From assembly GCA_032622095.1 (NCBI GenBank), contig CP136069.1:188097122-188161121 (forward strand): a DNA stretch of 64,000 bases, read 5' to 3'. The DNA comes from Siphonodentalium dalli (taxonomy: Eukaryota > Mollusca > Scaphopoda > Gadilida > Siphonodentaliidae). Below, piece after piece: positions 12,149 through 25,504 of the stretch (position 1 is its first letter; each line of letters opens with the position of its first letter). The translations under genes and the position numbers were made by a program. The notes beneath the pieces are model-generated. The model saw nothing but the letters and a program-made list of their open reading frames with translations. It was not told the origin of the DNA and ran no database searches.

Positions 12149-12267
12149 TTATCGCATTGTTTCGAGGTTGACACGAGGAATAATATTCATCAAGGCCGTA
12201 GACCGAGGTGAATATCGACTTCCAAGGGCTGACAATTCCTCGTGTCAACCAAGAAACAATGGGATAA
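12149..12267. repeat. Foldback element, ~119 bp
   Basis: The left arm TTATCGCATTGTTTC, then GGTTGACACGAGGAAT, is matched by the right arm ATTCCTCGTGTCAACC, then AAGAAACAATGGGATAA. The centre holds a second imperfect hairpin (ATTCATCAAGGCCGT and ACCGAGGTGAAT). Flanking sequence 12268-13150 shows no gene; a stretch rich in CTCTGA/ACCGCGCAG text lies at about 12480-12560. Confidence 0.8.
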
Positions 12268-13338
12268 CTGTTTTATTATATGAAACGCGCTTTGATTGGA
12301 CAAGACGTTGTGACGTTGAACGTCGCTGAGAAAACCTGTTCTATTTTCAGGTCTGATAATAAGTTTTGTTATCCTTCAACCCATTTTCCTCTCTTCTGAT
12401 TGGCTGAGAGTGCGTCACATGGCGGGCGATAAATCACCATATTACCCTCGAGGGTAACATTGTCTCAGTTATTGACCGGTCAGCTGTTACCAGTAAACAT
12501 AGAACTGCGAAGAACTCACCGCGCAGAGATTCTCTGAAAGCTCTCTGATAATTTTGAAAAACACTGTTTTTATAAACCCCACTGTTTCATAACAACCGCG
12601 AACTGTGGTGTTTGCTAATTTGCATAATTGTGTGTTTTTTTATTTGCAATTTGAGCACGCTATGTATAAATGGTGTTATCACAGACACATATCTGTTATA
12701 ACGTGTAATATTCATATTGGACCTTTTTATATCAATACTAAAGACCGTGGGACAAATATATAAACCTTATTATGTAGTTGGTATGCTGCAGACAATTGCA
12801 CATACGATGTACATACGTTACAACTACGTTTATATACTAGATCAAATAGCCACTCTTTGCTGTTTATCAATTGATTATTTCTTTTCTTCAATACATTCAT
12901 CAGACTTCAGAGAATACCCGTATATTGCGTAACGATCTGTGACAGATGTCAATTTCTGTTTGCACTACCACAACGTGTTAGTTCCACATTTTAGCATTCT
13001 GGAAATTAACACGTCTGTCGGCGTCTTTACGCTCATTTGAAACGAAACCGAACATTTCGCTGCATGGCTACTCAACTTCGAAATTGCTTTACTCCTCTTT
13101 CCGTGAACCGATTTCCACAATGCAACCAGCAAACTGACCGGAGAATATCTGCGCAAATGACGGGTATGTTAATTGATCCAGATTATGAATGTTTTATTTT
13201 CTAAATAGCGATGATTCCAACATAAAATTAACTTTTCGAACTGGATTAAAGAATATATGCGCACATTTATTCCTGCTATTAAGGAGGTTCGTGTGTACTC
13301 CATTGTCAGATAACAAAACAGTTATCACCCTTGTTTTC

Positions 13339-13449
13339 GTGAGACACGGGGATTTGTCGCCGCTCTCGACCTGGAATGTCACCCTCGGGCCTGGTGGCCC
13401 TCGGGTGACATTCCAGGTCTCGAGCGGGCGACAAACCCCCGTGTCTCAC
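13339..13449. repeat. GC-rich foldback element, ~111 bp
   Basis: The arms GTGAGACACGGGGATTTGTC and GACAAACCCCCGTGTCTCAC are near-perfect complements. The pairing continues through CCTGGAATGTCACCCTCGGG to a short central loop. Weaker outer pairing (CAGTTATC at about 13320, GATAACTG at about 13462) suggests the full element is about 150 bp. Confidence 0.88.
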
Positions 13450-13499
13450 TCAATCGCGGGCGATAACTGTATAATGTTAACCCCTGAAGTATCTGACGT

Positions 13500-14930
13500 C
13501 ACTCAGAACTGTTATTAATCTGTTGTTTCATTAATGAGGTGAACATCGTTAGATATCTCAAGTTTTTCGTTACGTTTTAACATAGGAATTGGGGAAAGAA
13601 ACTTATGATCATATAATAATACAAAATATTAACCAAATATATATTACGCCATGGGTTAAGTACGATTGATATTAGTCAGTGAACTTGGCGAGGTGGTTTG
13701 GTATTATCCTATGTATTTTACATACAAATTATAAACGATATGTCAAACGTAGTGACGCGATTGGTTAAGAGCCAGACGCGTGTTTTGCATAATCCAGGCA
13801 AAAATTGCAAGTGATTATAAACAAGAATTTCTTTGGATCCATCGGGCGATAAATCTTGAATTTCACATATCATCATCTTCATTTTCAATATAATCTCTAT
13901 ATCATACAATTATTAAAATAAGACAATAACAATGGATCTAAATACATTTGAGATGTCGGAAATATTATTAACACTAAAATCAATCACCAAATAGCTTATC
14001 TTGGCTCTATGAGAGAAAACTTCATTTGTGTCATAATGTTGAGCAAAATTGTTGTGTATGATATAATATCATACACACAAATAATGTATATTGCAATGAA
14101 TAATAAAATAATAGAGATGCCTGGTCAGTTGTGGATTTGGCTATTGACCAATGACCTAAAACTAATCTCAGTCCAAAGTTATATTGATCAGCAGGCATGG
14201 CATACAAATTCTCAAATATAGAAAATTATTTATGGGTGGTTGTCATTCTAAATGATTATAATTATGAAATTTGTTGAATCAAGAAAAACTGTGTCGCCTC
14301 TCATGATCTTCAGATATTACATCAGGGTTATATAAACTGCACTTTTCTATTTTACAGAAATTATTGGTCCGGAAACAGCACACTTTTACATAAGTCTCAT
14401 GCCATAAATCTATAGTAAATGGAGATATAATTTGCAAAGAGTTAGCCGTTCTTAATATTGTGTCACAATAATAGCTTGTACTAAATTTCAAAAGAAATTC
14501 CAAACTTCTTTTGAGAAAATCATTTTTAAATATCAAGAAATTTTGTTCAAAATGTGGTACTGACTATTAACCGGATTAATCAAACTAGTTATTATTTGAC
14601 TTGACAGAACAACCTGGTTATGTCGATTAGTCAAAATATTATCTTGATTAATCAATTAAACTGTCTTCATTAATCATCCTAGCTATCTTGACAATCAACT
14701 AAGCTAATTTCTTATATTGACCTATTGTTTTGAGATAAAGTGGGTGAAGTAACGTCCGAATGTACCAGTAACCAAATCTTCTACTGTATGATATAGAGAT
14801 CATTAGGGACTGGGAACACCACATAATACAGGAGTAAACCTGTCTTCGGTAACAGGTGTGAAATAAACCTAGGTAAAAATTCTGAAGCGCCACATGGACA
14901 ATTTAAAAGAGTAGTAGAATAGTAGTATGC
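13500..14930. other. No gene recognised
   Basis: AT-rich sequence with only short frames. About 13930-14040 resembles the outer flanks of the inverted-repeat element at 18.5-19.9 kb (shared text ATCAATCACCAA and ATGAGAGAAAACTTC), so it is probably a fragment of the same repeat. Bases 14560-14700 contain repeated TTAATCA/GATTAATCA words. Confidence 0.5.
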
Positions 14931-15545
14931 CTGGTGTTTTTGAAATTTAGGATATGTGTATGTGTACCAGGGGAGGGACAATTTTTTTCCGGGCACGTAT
15001 GCCGGGGTGGGTGGGTGGTCGATGGGACCAACAAACAATTTTTTCCGCAACTCAAAGTTTTTTCTTCCTGCAAGTCTTTTGACTGTTTTTGCAATGAGTT
15101 TAGCTTAATACACCTTAGAATAAGAGAAATAATGTAATTCTAACTGCAAAACTGACTGTAGGCAGTCATCGTGTTGTATTTTGTTGCAAATTTTGAAATC
15201 CAAGATGGCCGCTGACAGCCATGTTTTTTTGGCCGAATGACTCCAAAATGACTCATTCCTATTTACATGTCAATGTTAACATCCATGACAAATAGTATGC
15301 ACAGAAATTCATATACAGCTATTTACATATACAGAAATTCATATACAGCTGCAAATCTTTGTTTTAGTGTTAAAAGGGGGGTGGGTGTCCAAATATGGTC
15401 GAACAAAAAACTGCTGAAAACGGAGAAAAAAATTGGACGCGGGGGTGGGTGGGTCCCAACAAGGGTTGAAAGTAAAAAATCAGCATACATTCCTGAATTT
15501 TTTTTCCGACCCCTCCTGTTTGTACCAGTAATAATAAATCATGCA
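14930..15545 (+). repeat. G-rich dispersed repeat, two copies in tandem
   Basis: Blocks at about 14960-15070 and 15375-15530 share GGGGTGGGTGGG flanked by AATTTTTTTCC and AAAAAAATTGG-type text. A third copy lies in reverse orientation at about 43760-43900 (GGGACCCACCACCCCCAAA). A short direct repeat (AGAAATTCATATACAGCT, twice) lies at 15302-15350. The family is not recognised. Confidence 0.55.
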
Positions 15546-15549
15546 CCAT

Positions 15550-17028
15550 TAAAGGCGTTAAATGTCAAGAATAATTAACGTTTTTCATAGGTTGCAGTTT
15601 CACGATTGAAATATATACTGTTTTCGATACAAATGGGACTGTGGTACATATCAGGTCTCTAACAATTTTGAAATTCTGAAATCATGCGTATTCTACAATG
15701 TATTTGAATGGTTAAGTTTGAAGTTTAGAATTATGTACATGAGTATGCAGGTGTATAGTTGTAAGTTATAAGGTGTAGGTCTGTAGTTAAATATAATAAA
15801 TGTCACTGGTATAGTCATCAGTTTTGTTACCCAGTGATGGGTAATGATAAGAAACGTACCATCACTTTTCGGCACTAAAACCAATAATTAGCATGCTCCA
15901 GGCAGTGGCACATAGCTGCGACGAAGTCAATCGAGATAAAATATCTGCTATGCACCACAAGTTCATACGATAGGGGGAAATAATGGAATGTAGAAAGTGG
16001 TTCGACAATTATATTTTATCATGAATATTTAAGTTACAAGAGCAAATACACGCAAATTAGTGACATTTTACAAAAAATAGTGCATAATTTATATAAATAT
16101 ATTATTGAATGGATACATTGTTTGGAAAAATATGAAGCAATGAGTATGGCAGCAAATGGTAGTTACTGTAATGCTGATGTCATAGCGGTTGAAAGCAGTG
16201 TGGTCATATTTGAAAAAAAGTCTACGAATTTTAACAAGAAATGTTCTCAAACTTACAGTCTAAATTTAAGTAACAGAAGGAATACTATAATCTCTTGAGA
16301 ACAAGTTGTTACTCTAAGTAAAAAATAATCTTCTTTACACGAGGCATGACGGAAGTACTAGTAACATTCAGTAATAAGATTGACTTTAAAAACACTAATA
16401 TGATGATCACTATGTACATGCATATGATTTAAATGTTGTTTTTGGTATAAACCATTATGCAAATTATTTTGATAACATAACAGATGGTTAATACTAAATG
16501 TAATAATCAGCAAGTTGAAAGAAAATTTGCCAACTGAAACCTCAAAATTAATTGAAGGGGGTAGCAATGTTGCATTTGATTCCGAAACATGTAGTATTCA
16601 CATTTTAATATGATTACATTAACCCCTTGAAAGCTAAAGTAAGCTACCATGGCTAAACCATCGATCTGTAGAAATAGATGTTTAAAACCAACATGGAAAT
16701 ATTCTGTTTTCTTAATATATTCAAATAATGCGGCCATGGAATTATAGTGGTCTTCGTCAATTTAAAGGATTTCTTTGATGCAATCAAAGGCAAGAAACAT
16801 GTCAGTATTTCTAATAGATGTATATATTTGGCTGAAATCGAATGAAATAAATCAGTAGTGTGACAGTTCATCTGGTTCTGCATGAATGATTTGAAATTCT
16901 CTAATAGCGTGCAAGTTGTTGCAATCATAATAGTCATGCAATTTCGTAAGATACTGGTCTAAACATTGTCCAAAATATGTGATGCAGTAGCATTAATAAC
17001 AGAATGTGCATCAATAATGGGCTCCCCT
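15550..17028. other. No gene recognised; possible decayed coding sequence at 16.4-16.9 kb (-)
   Basis: Three overlapping minus-strand frames of 69-94 codons (16358-16567, 16507-16737, 16653-16937) could be one frameshifted coding relic, but I recognise no family in any of them. The remainder is AT-rich and featureless to me. Confidence 0.3.
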
Positions 17029-17032
17029 TTAA

Positions 17033-17340
17033 CCCTTTACCCAACAGAACGGCCCTGTGCCAATGCATTCTCTTATATATGCGAGTCGACCATAGGTCGC
17101 CTCGCATATATAAGAGAATGCATTGGCTTAATACATATTAAAGAATAAATGGTAAAAAGTGTTATAAAAAGGTTTTTTTTTAGGCCAATACATTCTCTGT
17201 AACTGTAACTATCACAATGTGTTCAATGAGCCGGTTCCAATGATATCCATATTTGTATGGTTTTATTGAGACAGCCCGAAGATATTTTAGGCTGTTGAAG
17301 CTTTATTTGGGCGTTATTGGCCGGTTTGATGGGTAAAGGG
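17033..17340 (+). mobile_element. piggyBac-like dual-hairpin MITE, copy C (second hairpin deleted)
   Basis: TTAA at 17029-17032 and 17341-17344. The left end CCCTTTACCCAACAGAACGG leads to one intact hairpin (about 17059-17126). The second hairpin is reduced to CCAATACATTCTCTG before the unique arm. The right end GATGGGTAAAGGG closes it. Length 308 bp. Confidence 0.9.
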
Positions 17341-17344
17341 TTAA

Positions 17345-18520
17345 GTGACATCTCATTGTCTGGAAAAGGAAATTCTTTAAGTTTGTGTACTGTACATACA
17401 ATATTAAGGGAAGGTATAATAATATCCGAAGCCTTCACTTTGACAAAGGTGTTTATCGATAAAGCAACCCATATTGACTATATAAAGTGTGTGTGTGGAA
17501 ATTATACAGATAACTATATACATAGGGTCTATGTTTATTGTGAGTGGGTGAGCACTTAAATAACATGATAACATATATACATGCTAGCAGGTATAGATTG
17601 TACCACCTTCTCAGTACATGATATATATCATGTTATAAAAGGTATCCATTGTGTATAGGGACAAATTAGGTCGATTCAACCTTGATATTAAAAGGAATTA
17701 ATTGTTAGGGAAGCCAAAAGCCTGTTATGAAAACGATAATAATTGGTGTCAATTGTATGCCTATAAGGGTGTAGTACAGGGTGATAAGGGTGTAGTACAT
17801 CGTGATCACGAAAGCTGTGCAATACTGCGGTAGGTACCAGTATAATTATTAAATGAAAATTCAAACCTAACAACGATTAGTAAAGCCTATAATTATAGAA
17901 GTATCGCCTAACATAGTTAGTGATAAGGATAGTTACAAGGATAATAAAGTTAAAATCCCAGCTGTGCTGATGTGGAGTGGTATAAATTTAATCTTACCAT
18001 TGCAAGCTGTTGGTTATATAGTACCATATTAATATAGTCATATTGCTATTATAGTCACACAGAGTAAGTAAAAATATACATGAGTTATATGGTACCCTAT
18101 ATGAACATGGGGTAAGCGAACATAATGTATTAAACTAATCGTTCCTGAAATAAGATAAGATGCGAAGCGAACTGGTTCTTAAAATTTTGAAAAATAACAC
18201 TAATTCAGTACAGACGAAGTGAATGCATTTGCTTGAAACTAGTAGTTATAGTGGGAGTCTGGTTGACTCTGAATTGGTCATCTTTTCATACTTGTCTATA
18301 TTATTATTATCATTATTAAAGTATTGGCATGTGTGTTTATCGATCAACATATCTTGATAAAACAACTCCCACCAATGCACCAAACGAATTTATAATCAAT
18401 ATGCAATAGAATTATCCAAATTTATAAAATTGTTGAGAGAAGACAAAAACAATCTATTGTAATACATTTGAGAAGTAGCAAATATTAACATCACAATCAA
18501 TCACCAATTATCTTATCGTC
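17345..18520. other. No gene recognised
   Basis: AT-rich, with short frames only. A 13-bp direct repeat (AGGGTGTAGTACA) occurs near 17766 and 17786. Nothing else stands out. Confidence 0.4.
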
Positions 18521-18521
18521 T

Positions 18522-19922
18522 GGGCTCCTAGTCCAAGTCTTCTCGTACTAAAACCAGCTAATTACTTGTTCCATATTGGTATGGCGAGATGCTGGATTTT
18601 AGTCCGAGATCGCCGCCATAGGCTTCTTATAACGAGTTAAGCGTTAGTGACCCGCTCAAATAAAACCACAATAATATGAAATAAAATATCACAATTGCCA
18701 CAATAAACGGCTTTTTTTCTGCAGAAGACATGATATTTGATCTGAAACCCACATCAGTTGTGAATTGAATGCGGTAATTTAATGTGAAAAGAGACATTTA
18801 CCGCATTGTTGACATAGTTTTAAAAGTATGCGAACTCAGTTGACCTCGAGAACTGTGTTCGGCATTTTCCGGTGAAAATATTCGGTAGATTTTCGACTAA
18901 CCACGCACATGGCGATGAATTCTCCATTGTAATTGTAATTATGTGTGTCAATAAATAAATAAATAAATAGATTAAGTAAATATTGAAGATATAAATGTAA
19001 TACAATAAATAAATTTCGGGAATTACAACCCTCTCAAAGTTTAAAACAGTGTAAACACAACGAGCATTAGAATAAATATGGCGCTACATTTCACCCACAT
19101 TTGGTGGACTTCCGCGAAATTAAGATATATACTAAGCAAACAGAGCAATATACTGCTCTTAGCTTGTTAAGCACACAAAAAATCAAACAAAATTTGCATA
19201 AATTTTGAACCTTAAGTTTGAAAAGTCCCACTAAAACCGAAGGACTATATTTCGAAACGGTGTGATTCGGTTCTCCGATTATTTTATCAGAACAAAAGTC
19301 AAAACGCATATGGACGAAAATCACAAGCATGGCAAGTCAGACACAAAAGTTCTAATTTGCTGCAATTTTGACGAGTTGCTTGCGAAAATCGTCAACAAAA
19401 CTACCGTTCTGAGCCTCCATTATGTCATTAAGTTTTTAGTGCGGGAATTGTTCTCAAAGCACATAGGAAATTTGACTTTGGGGCGATCGGTTTTCGCCAT
19501 TTTGTTCGGAAAACCCAGCGCTATATATAGAAACAGAAACTAGTATACCCAGAACAAACTCCGGACTATGCCGAATGTTCTTCGGACCACTTCGGCTTTC
19601 AGTTAAAACGTAAACAAACAGAAAAAAAGCGATGTTTGTGGCAATCAACCGGAATATTCTATGTGTAATTTAACATTAAAGTTAGATTATTATACACCAT
19701 TATGACCATAAGATGTCTCTTTTTCCGATGTATATAGCATCATGTATTGATTTGTTAGGTAAATCGAGTAAAATACACCACATATTCCCGCCACAGATCC
19801 TGGGCGTAACTCGTGTCATAAGAAGGCTATGGGCGCGATTTCGGACTAAATACATGTACCAGCATCTCCATCCCAATATCTTAGCTGGTTTTAGTACGAG
19901 AAGACTTGGACTACTGGGCTCC
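18522..19922. mobile_element. Inverted-repeat element, ~1.4 kb, hosting repeat R1
   Basis: About 125 bp at the left (18522-18645; GTCCAAGTCTTCTCGTACTA then AAACCAGCTAAT) is the imperfect reverse complement of about 19795-19922. Pairing extends through GATGCTGG, TTTAGTCCGA and GCTTCTTAT. The interior holds R1 copy 2 and AT-rich sequence. No transposase is visible. A DNA transposon derivative is the simplest reading. Confidence 0.6.
19080..19560 (-). repeat. Dispersed repeat family R1, copy 2
   Basis: This is the reverse complement of 8530-9040 with moderate divergence. The order of landmarks is conserved: CCACATTTGGTGGACTTCCG, then the GTTCTCCGATTATTTTAT region, then GTGCGGGAATTGTTCTCAAA and GCGATCGGTTTTCGCC. 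It lies between the inverted repeats of the 1.4-kb element. Confidence 0.75.
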
Positions 19923-20674
19923 ATGAGAGGAAACTTCTTCGCAAGAAGTCACAAACCGATAAACTGCCTCTTGTGAAAGTAAGTGATCGGTTTCACGCAT
20001 ATCACTGTTGTGATTTCTTAATTATAGGCGACTTGACTAACTACGGTGCGATTTGTTGGTAATTGTCCCTCCTATCAAGTTATGACATCGGAACTGTGAT
20101 ATGTGCGACACGGGCCAAAATTATCATACACGCCTAATGTATTCCACCTCATTGCTTCAAGGTATAGTAAACAAATGTGAACAAAGTACTATTATGCAGT
20201 AATCATAAACATACGATTTGATTTAAGTGATAGTTTGTATTGACCATGATACCACATGCAAATACATAACATAATACAAAAGAGAATGAATAAATAATTC
20301 AGGATGTATTCGAGGTTCCATGGATATATCAACAACTCGCTAGACAATGGCCGATATCTATACACGTGTATGTTTGGTGCCATAAGACCTTGTGATTGTT
20401 CCCGCCATGCGAATCTTCATAGCAAGAGCTGAGTAACACACGTTACAAGTTCGTGTGGCTGAACCTGGCTAATGTATTTCGTCTGGAAACTTCTTGTTTA
20501 AAATGTGTCATTCCTTACACTAGAATCATATGTAATATTCAATATAGTTTCTGTGAAAGCAAAGCGAAATTTGATGTTAAATTATATTTTGTATGGTGTT
20601 GTTGTTGTAACTGGAGGGATGGAACCATGTACACATCTTTACATACGATTGGATTATAAAATATAATACTTTAA

Positions 20675-21061
20675 CCCTTTACCCAACAGAACGCACAGAA
20701 ACGCCCAAATGAAACTTCAACAGCCTAAATTATCTTGGGTCTGTCTCAATAAAACAATACAAATATGGATATCATTGGAACCGGCTCATTGACCACATTG
20801 TGATAGTTACAGTTATGTCCTGTGCCAATGCATTATCTTATATATGCGAGTCGACAATAGGTCGCCTCGCATATATAAGAGAATGCATTGGCCTAAACAA
20901 TTTTTTAACACTTTTTACCATTTTTTCTTACATTCTTTAACAATTTTATAATTGTTAATGTGTTAAGCCAATGCATTCTCTTATATATGTGAGGCGACCT
21001 ATGGTCGACTCGCATATATAAGAGAATGAATTGGCACAGGGCCGTTCTGTTGGGTTAAGGG
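20675..21061 (-). mobile_element. piggyBac-like dual-hairpin MITE, copy D (full length)
   Basis: TTAA at 20671-20674 and 21062-21065. The unique arm is on the left (CAGCCTAAATTATCTTGGG), followed by hairpin one (about 20825-20892), an AT-rich spacer and hairpin two (about 20968-21034). The end is GTTCTGTTGGGTTAAGG. Length 387 bp; same orientation as copy A. Confidence 0.9.
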
Positions 21062-21278
21062 TTAATTCTTTGAGAACTGTATACTCATTGGTGAGTATTT
21101 ACCTGATAACAAATTTATTCTTTTGATTACATTCCTATGTGTGATTTACCTTGATTTCTCGAGTAATTATAAACGATGATTTAACTAGTGAATTATGTCA
21201 CTTTAACTAGCGCATTATGTATCCATACACGCTTCCATATTTATGCATCATGTGTACAATTTGTTACATAACAACACA

Positions 21279-21663
21279 TGCCCCATTATATTCCCATAAC
21301 CTGATTCAAGGACATATATACCCCAAACTCGAATATCCGTGTTCGGTTCCTTAAGGAAATCTCACACATCTTACTCCCTACCAAGACCTACACACAATGA
21401 AGACGGCTCCCCAAATATGGTCATAGGAAATGACCATAACAGCGGGACCACCTCATTATGTATTCTCCCAAATGGTATATAAGTAAATACAATTCCCCAA
21501 GATATCATGCTTTTCCTATTCCACTTCCGAACCTCTAATACGTAGAGGCTAGACTATTCTAACTAGGATCATCGATTGTCACATTTGATTACACTGCTTG
21601 TATATTATTCACGACGTAATAAAGACTTGTACCTATATATATCTATGTGTCCATTACCTCACA
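21279..21663 (+). repeat. LTR-like repeat A
   Basis: Nearly identical to 24630-25037 apart from a ~26-bp deletion. It begins TGCCCCATTATATTCCC and ends ACCTCACA (TG...CA). It contains a TATA-like GGTATATAAG at about 21475 and AATAAAGACTTG at about 21619, placed as the promoter and poly(A) signal of an LTR would be. Exact ends are uncertain because both copies are preceded by CAACACA. Confidence 0.65.
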
Positions 21664-24191
21664 TAGTATTTATGGTACCGTTGAGCAATTCTACGTCTCA
21701 CAGCTACACGATAGAAGTCTTAACCACTAAACGACCACTACCAAGACACCTACTAGACGAATGCATCAATCACCGGCCAACAAACCAGAAAATCTCAACC
21801 ACGACTCAACCACGGGAACACAGCCTGATCACCAATATTCCCCGCGTTTAGCATTATCGAAAATACGACATCACATACAGGAACGCACAGTTTAAACCGC
21901 ACTTCTCCGATATAGGTATCTCAAGTTTTCGCCACGTTCTCAGACACTTTCTTCAACGACGGTTCACAGCACCCACCCACCTATTAACATTCTAAGTACA
22001 TCTCGAACAGAGTTCTTCAACCACAGAGTACACCGTTAATTCAACAGAAACACTCTCACGATTTCGCAGACACAGATCCAGCCACAAACTACATGTTCTT
22101 CGCATATAAACATTCACACACGAGTTCTGACACACTTTCATCGCCCACAAACTCACATCTACAAAACATTCGTTAGCTCACATACTATTCCAGTATAGAC
22201 ATTCATCTCTACAGATTCGTGCACATCATTATTCTTGGAAATTGGGTGAGTGACCGTTCACTTTGTCATTGCTACCACAACACATTTTGCACACCCCTTC
22301 AAACACTCATTTCAACATTCATCCAGGTACACGTGTTGGAACAAAACAAAGACACATTTCGCGCCAAAATAGCCTACCACAACATTATTTGCAATTAGTA
22401 TGTCCTAACAGATTCGTGCACACGAGACACTCTTTCTTATACAACAGTATATACTTACATAACAATTAACCCCCAAAATTTACATAAAAGCCATACATAT
22501 TGTGATAATTCGCGTTAAACACAATCCAAGAAAACAAATTATTCTCCATTAAACTCTTTTAATTATATCGAACCATACACCGCCCCATCTATAACACAGG
22601 TGCACCATGCAACCAGAAACGCTCTTCATTTAAACCATCGCATTAAAAGCATCTAACCTGCCAACTGGACACAACTATAACAGGCGAAATTCACTTTACT
22701 TTAATGTATTAAACAACCTTCCACGCGATGCGCAACATATACACGCATCATATCATTCACATGCAATAAAACACCACTCTGGTAGAAAACGCTCAACTTT
22801 TCACATTAAAATTAAATTTAATAAGGCGTATTTCATATGAAATACGAATTAAATAAATACGAATTAGTTGAGTTATAATGCAAACTACCTTGAACACAAA
22901 ACATTCCGAAAACATTTCGCAGCTGCCCATAAATGATGACTGTATCATGCAGTTTGAATGTGATAGGAGGCATCACTTATCTAGATATAACTTATGGTAA
23001 CTTCAATACTTCACAATCGCTAATGTTAGATAGTGTACATGCTTGTTATTAGTATTATATAAAACATGTTTTATTTACAAAGGCAGACAAAACGACACCT
23101 CCCCCTACCCCTTATACTTAGAGAGACACACTGTCATCTCACAATATGGGCTTGCCAAAGAGCGAAAATCTTGACCATGCCTGGTGCATGGACAGTTAGC
23201 ATATAGATCCATCAGGGAACTATCTCGTTTCCCGAATATCTAATTCAATTCTCGATAACAGGTGTATGTTGAGTCATCATCGACTCATGCCTCGAAGCAA
23301 TTAAACCCAATTAGCATGTAATATAGATCCTTAGTATTACGACTGACACTCAGCGTCTTTGACCAATCGATTACGCACGGCTCGTGCCATTCTGTCAATC
23401 ACTGCTTTTGGCATCTGCCACCTTCGCGTTCTAAATCTGAATGGGTTTTCCATATTGCAAACTCCTGTTGGTCTGAAGTCATACTTCAAAAGTATATACA
23501 GACAAATATCTCAGAAGAAACCGATATTGAATTCTGAATTATCTACTATCACTTACAATATTTTATATCCGCATTCGCGATATGCTTTCAATTTGAGTAT
23601 ATATATATACATATATCGATACAAATTATGGAAATCAGGAACTCAGTTACGTCTTCGTTGCTTCAAATATGCTTGACTCAATAATATAATCAGCGACATA
23701 GCACACGCACGGCCGCAAAGCACACGCATATATATCAAGCACAGTCCCATATCCATCTAGATGCCTCATATATATATATCCCGACCCCAAAATTAAGTAT
23801 TAACCCCCCCCCCTTCGCTCGGCCAGCACACACATCACCATTCTTATAAATTAATCAATTAATATTTACAATTGATCATAGTTAAATGATATTTGTTATG
23901 GAGTTATATCGTCCATTTTTTTTTTAATTTTCCCCCATATTGTGTATTATCATTTTAAAACAACTTTGTTCCACATGTATTCATCATACCTTCATCCTAC
24001 TAAATTTTCCAATGTATCGATCAACTTACTATATTCTCACCATCGTCATCACAATTCATTCAGCCTCATCAACATTACACGATCACAAATACCCCAGTTA
24101 TGTCCATAATTTTGATATTACATCAGATTTTCTGCTGCGCTCAAAATCTTACACGGGTGGGCGACATATGTGACATAACACCATATACAAT
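21664..24191 (+). mobile_element. Internal region of an LTR-type element without gag/pol (LARD/TRIM-like)
   Basis: About 2.5 kb lies between LTR-like repeats. The first kilobase is unusually C/A-rich. No frame longer than about 105 codons exists and no gag, protease, RT or integrase motif is visible. TATGGTACCGTTGAGC just after the left repeat could be a tRNA primer-binding site. TTGGGTGAGTGACC near 22236 resembles a splice donor. The structure fits a large non-autonomous LTR element; a chance pair of repeats is the alternative. Confidence 0.45.
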
Positions 24192-24624
24192 TGCCCATAT
24201 CCCATTATAATCCCCTATAGAACCCTAATCTCAAATATTCGTGTTCGGTTCCTTAATGAAACCTCACACATCTTACTCCCAGCGAAGGCATACACACAAT
24301 GAACATGGCTCCCAAATATGGTCATGGGAAATGACCATAACGGCAGAACCAATCCCGATGTGTATTGCCAAATGCCTCATCTAATATGCATCCCAAATAG
24401 TATATAAGACACAGCTATACCACATCACACCATGCTTTCACTAGACTCATCTCATCTCGAGGTTCCTACACCTCTCCAGGCATCACCCACACCAGGCATC
24501 ACCCATTCGGGGACCTTACTTCGCGGCGACTTGATTATCACATTTGTATACACTGCTTGTATCTTATTCACAACGTAATACAGACTTGTACCTATATATA
24601 TATCTATGTGTTCATTACCTCACA
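24192..24624 (+). repeat. LTR-like repeat B (diverged)
   Basis: Same architecture as repeats A and C (CCGTGTTCGGTTCC-like start, GGTCATGGGAAATGACCATA, GTATATAAG, CACAACGTAATACAGACTTG, end ACCTCACA) but clearly more diverged. It abuts repeat C with only ACACA between them. It carries a CAGGCATCACCCA direct repeat near 24480. Confidence 0.6.
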
Positions 24625-24629
24625 ACACA

Positions 24630-25037
24630 TGCCCCATTATATTCCCATAACTTGATTCAAGGACATATATACCCCAAACTCGAATATCCGTGTTCGGTTC
24701 CTTAAGGAAACCTCACACATCTTACTCCCTACCAAGACATACACACAATGAAGACGGCTCCCCAAATATGCTCATAGGAAATGACCATAACAGCGGGACC
24801 AATCCCGATGTGTATTACCAAACACCTCATTATGTATTCACCCAAGTGGTATATAAGTAAATACAATTCCCCAAGATATCATGATTTTCCTATTCCACTT
24901 CCGAGCCTCTAATACGTAAAGGCTCGACTATTCTAACTAGGATCATCGATTGTCACATTTGATTACACTGCTTGTATATTATTCACGACGTAATAAAGAC
25001 TTGTACCTATATATATCTATGTGTCCATTACCTCACA
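24630..25037 (+). repeat. LTR-like repeat C
   Basis: Close copy of repeat A, including GGTATATAAGTAAATACAAT and the AATAAAGACTTG signal. It has the ~26 bp (AATCCCGATGTGTATTACC region) missing from A. The A/C pair would be the 5' and 3' LTRs of one element. Confidence 0.65.
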
Positions 25038-25210
25038 AATGGTGGTATTATTCGGATTTCTGGTGAATCAGATGTTTATAGTGGAATATAATAGACAGAA
25101 TAACCACTTGATTGAACTTGTGATGTGAAATAATTCAGGGAAGTAGTAAAAACACGAACGTGCGCCCGATTGTCTTACAAGCAAGCCTGCAAATAGTGTG
25201 TCTGTCATTT

Positions 25211-25303
25211 GCAGAATGAGGTCCCCAGAGGGTGAGTTTAGTGAAGCTATCCCGCACAGCGGGCTAACATCAACAAATTCACCATCTGTAGACTTCATTC
25301 TGC
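25211..25303. repeat. Small hairpin repeat, copy 1
   Basis: GCAGAATGAGGTCCCCAGAG at the left pairs with CATCTGTAGACTTCATTCTGC at the right. A second copy is at 25505-25580. Confidence 0.75.
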
Positions 25304-25504
25304 TTAGGCCTCATCTTCTGGAAAGTATCTATAGTATCAAATTAACATTGTTTTTAGTTACATTTCCCTTCTAGGAAGTTTCTATATCCCCTAATTTGCA
25401 GAAGATAAAATCCATAATCGAGGTGCCCAATGGGTGAACATCACCATCTTCAACTGGTTAACTTCAATCTGATCCTAGGTCTGCCATAGCAGTTGAGGGC
25501 CTTA

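Noticed and set aside
16358-16937. Three overlapping minus-strand frames as a hAT- or MULE-like transposase relic
   Set aside because: No catalytic motif or family signature could be identified; left as unassigned.
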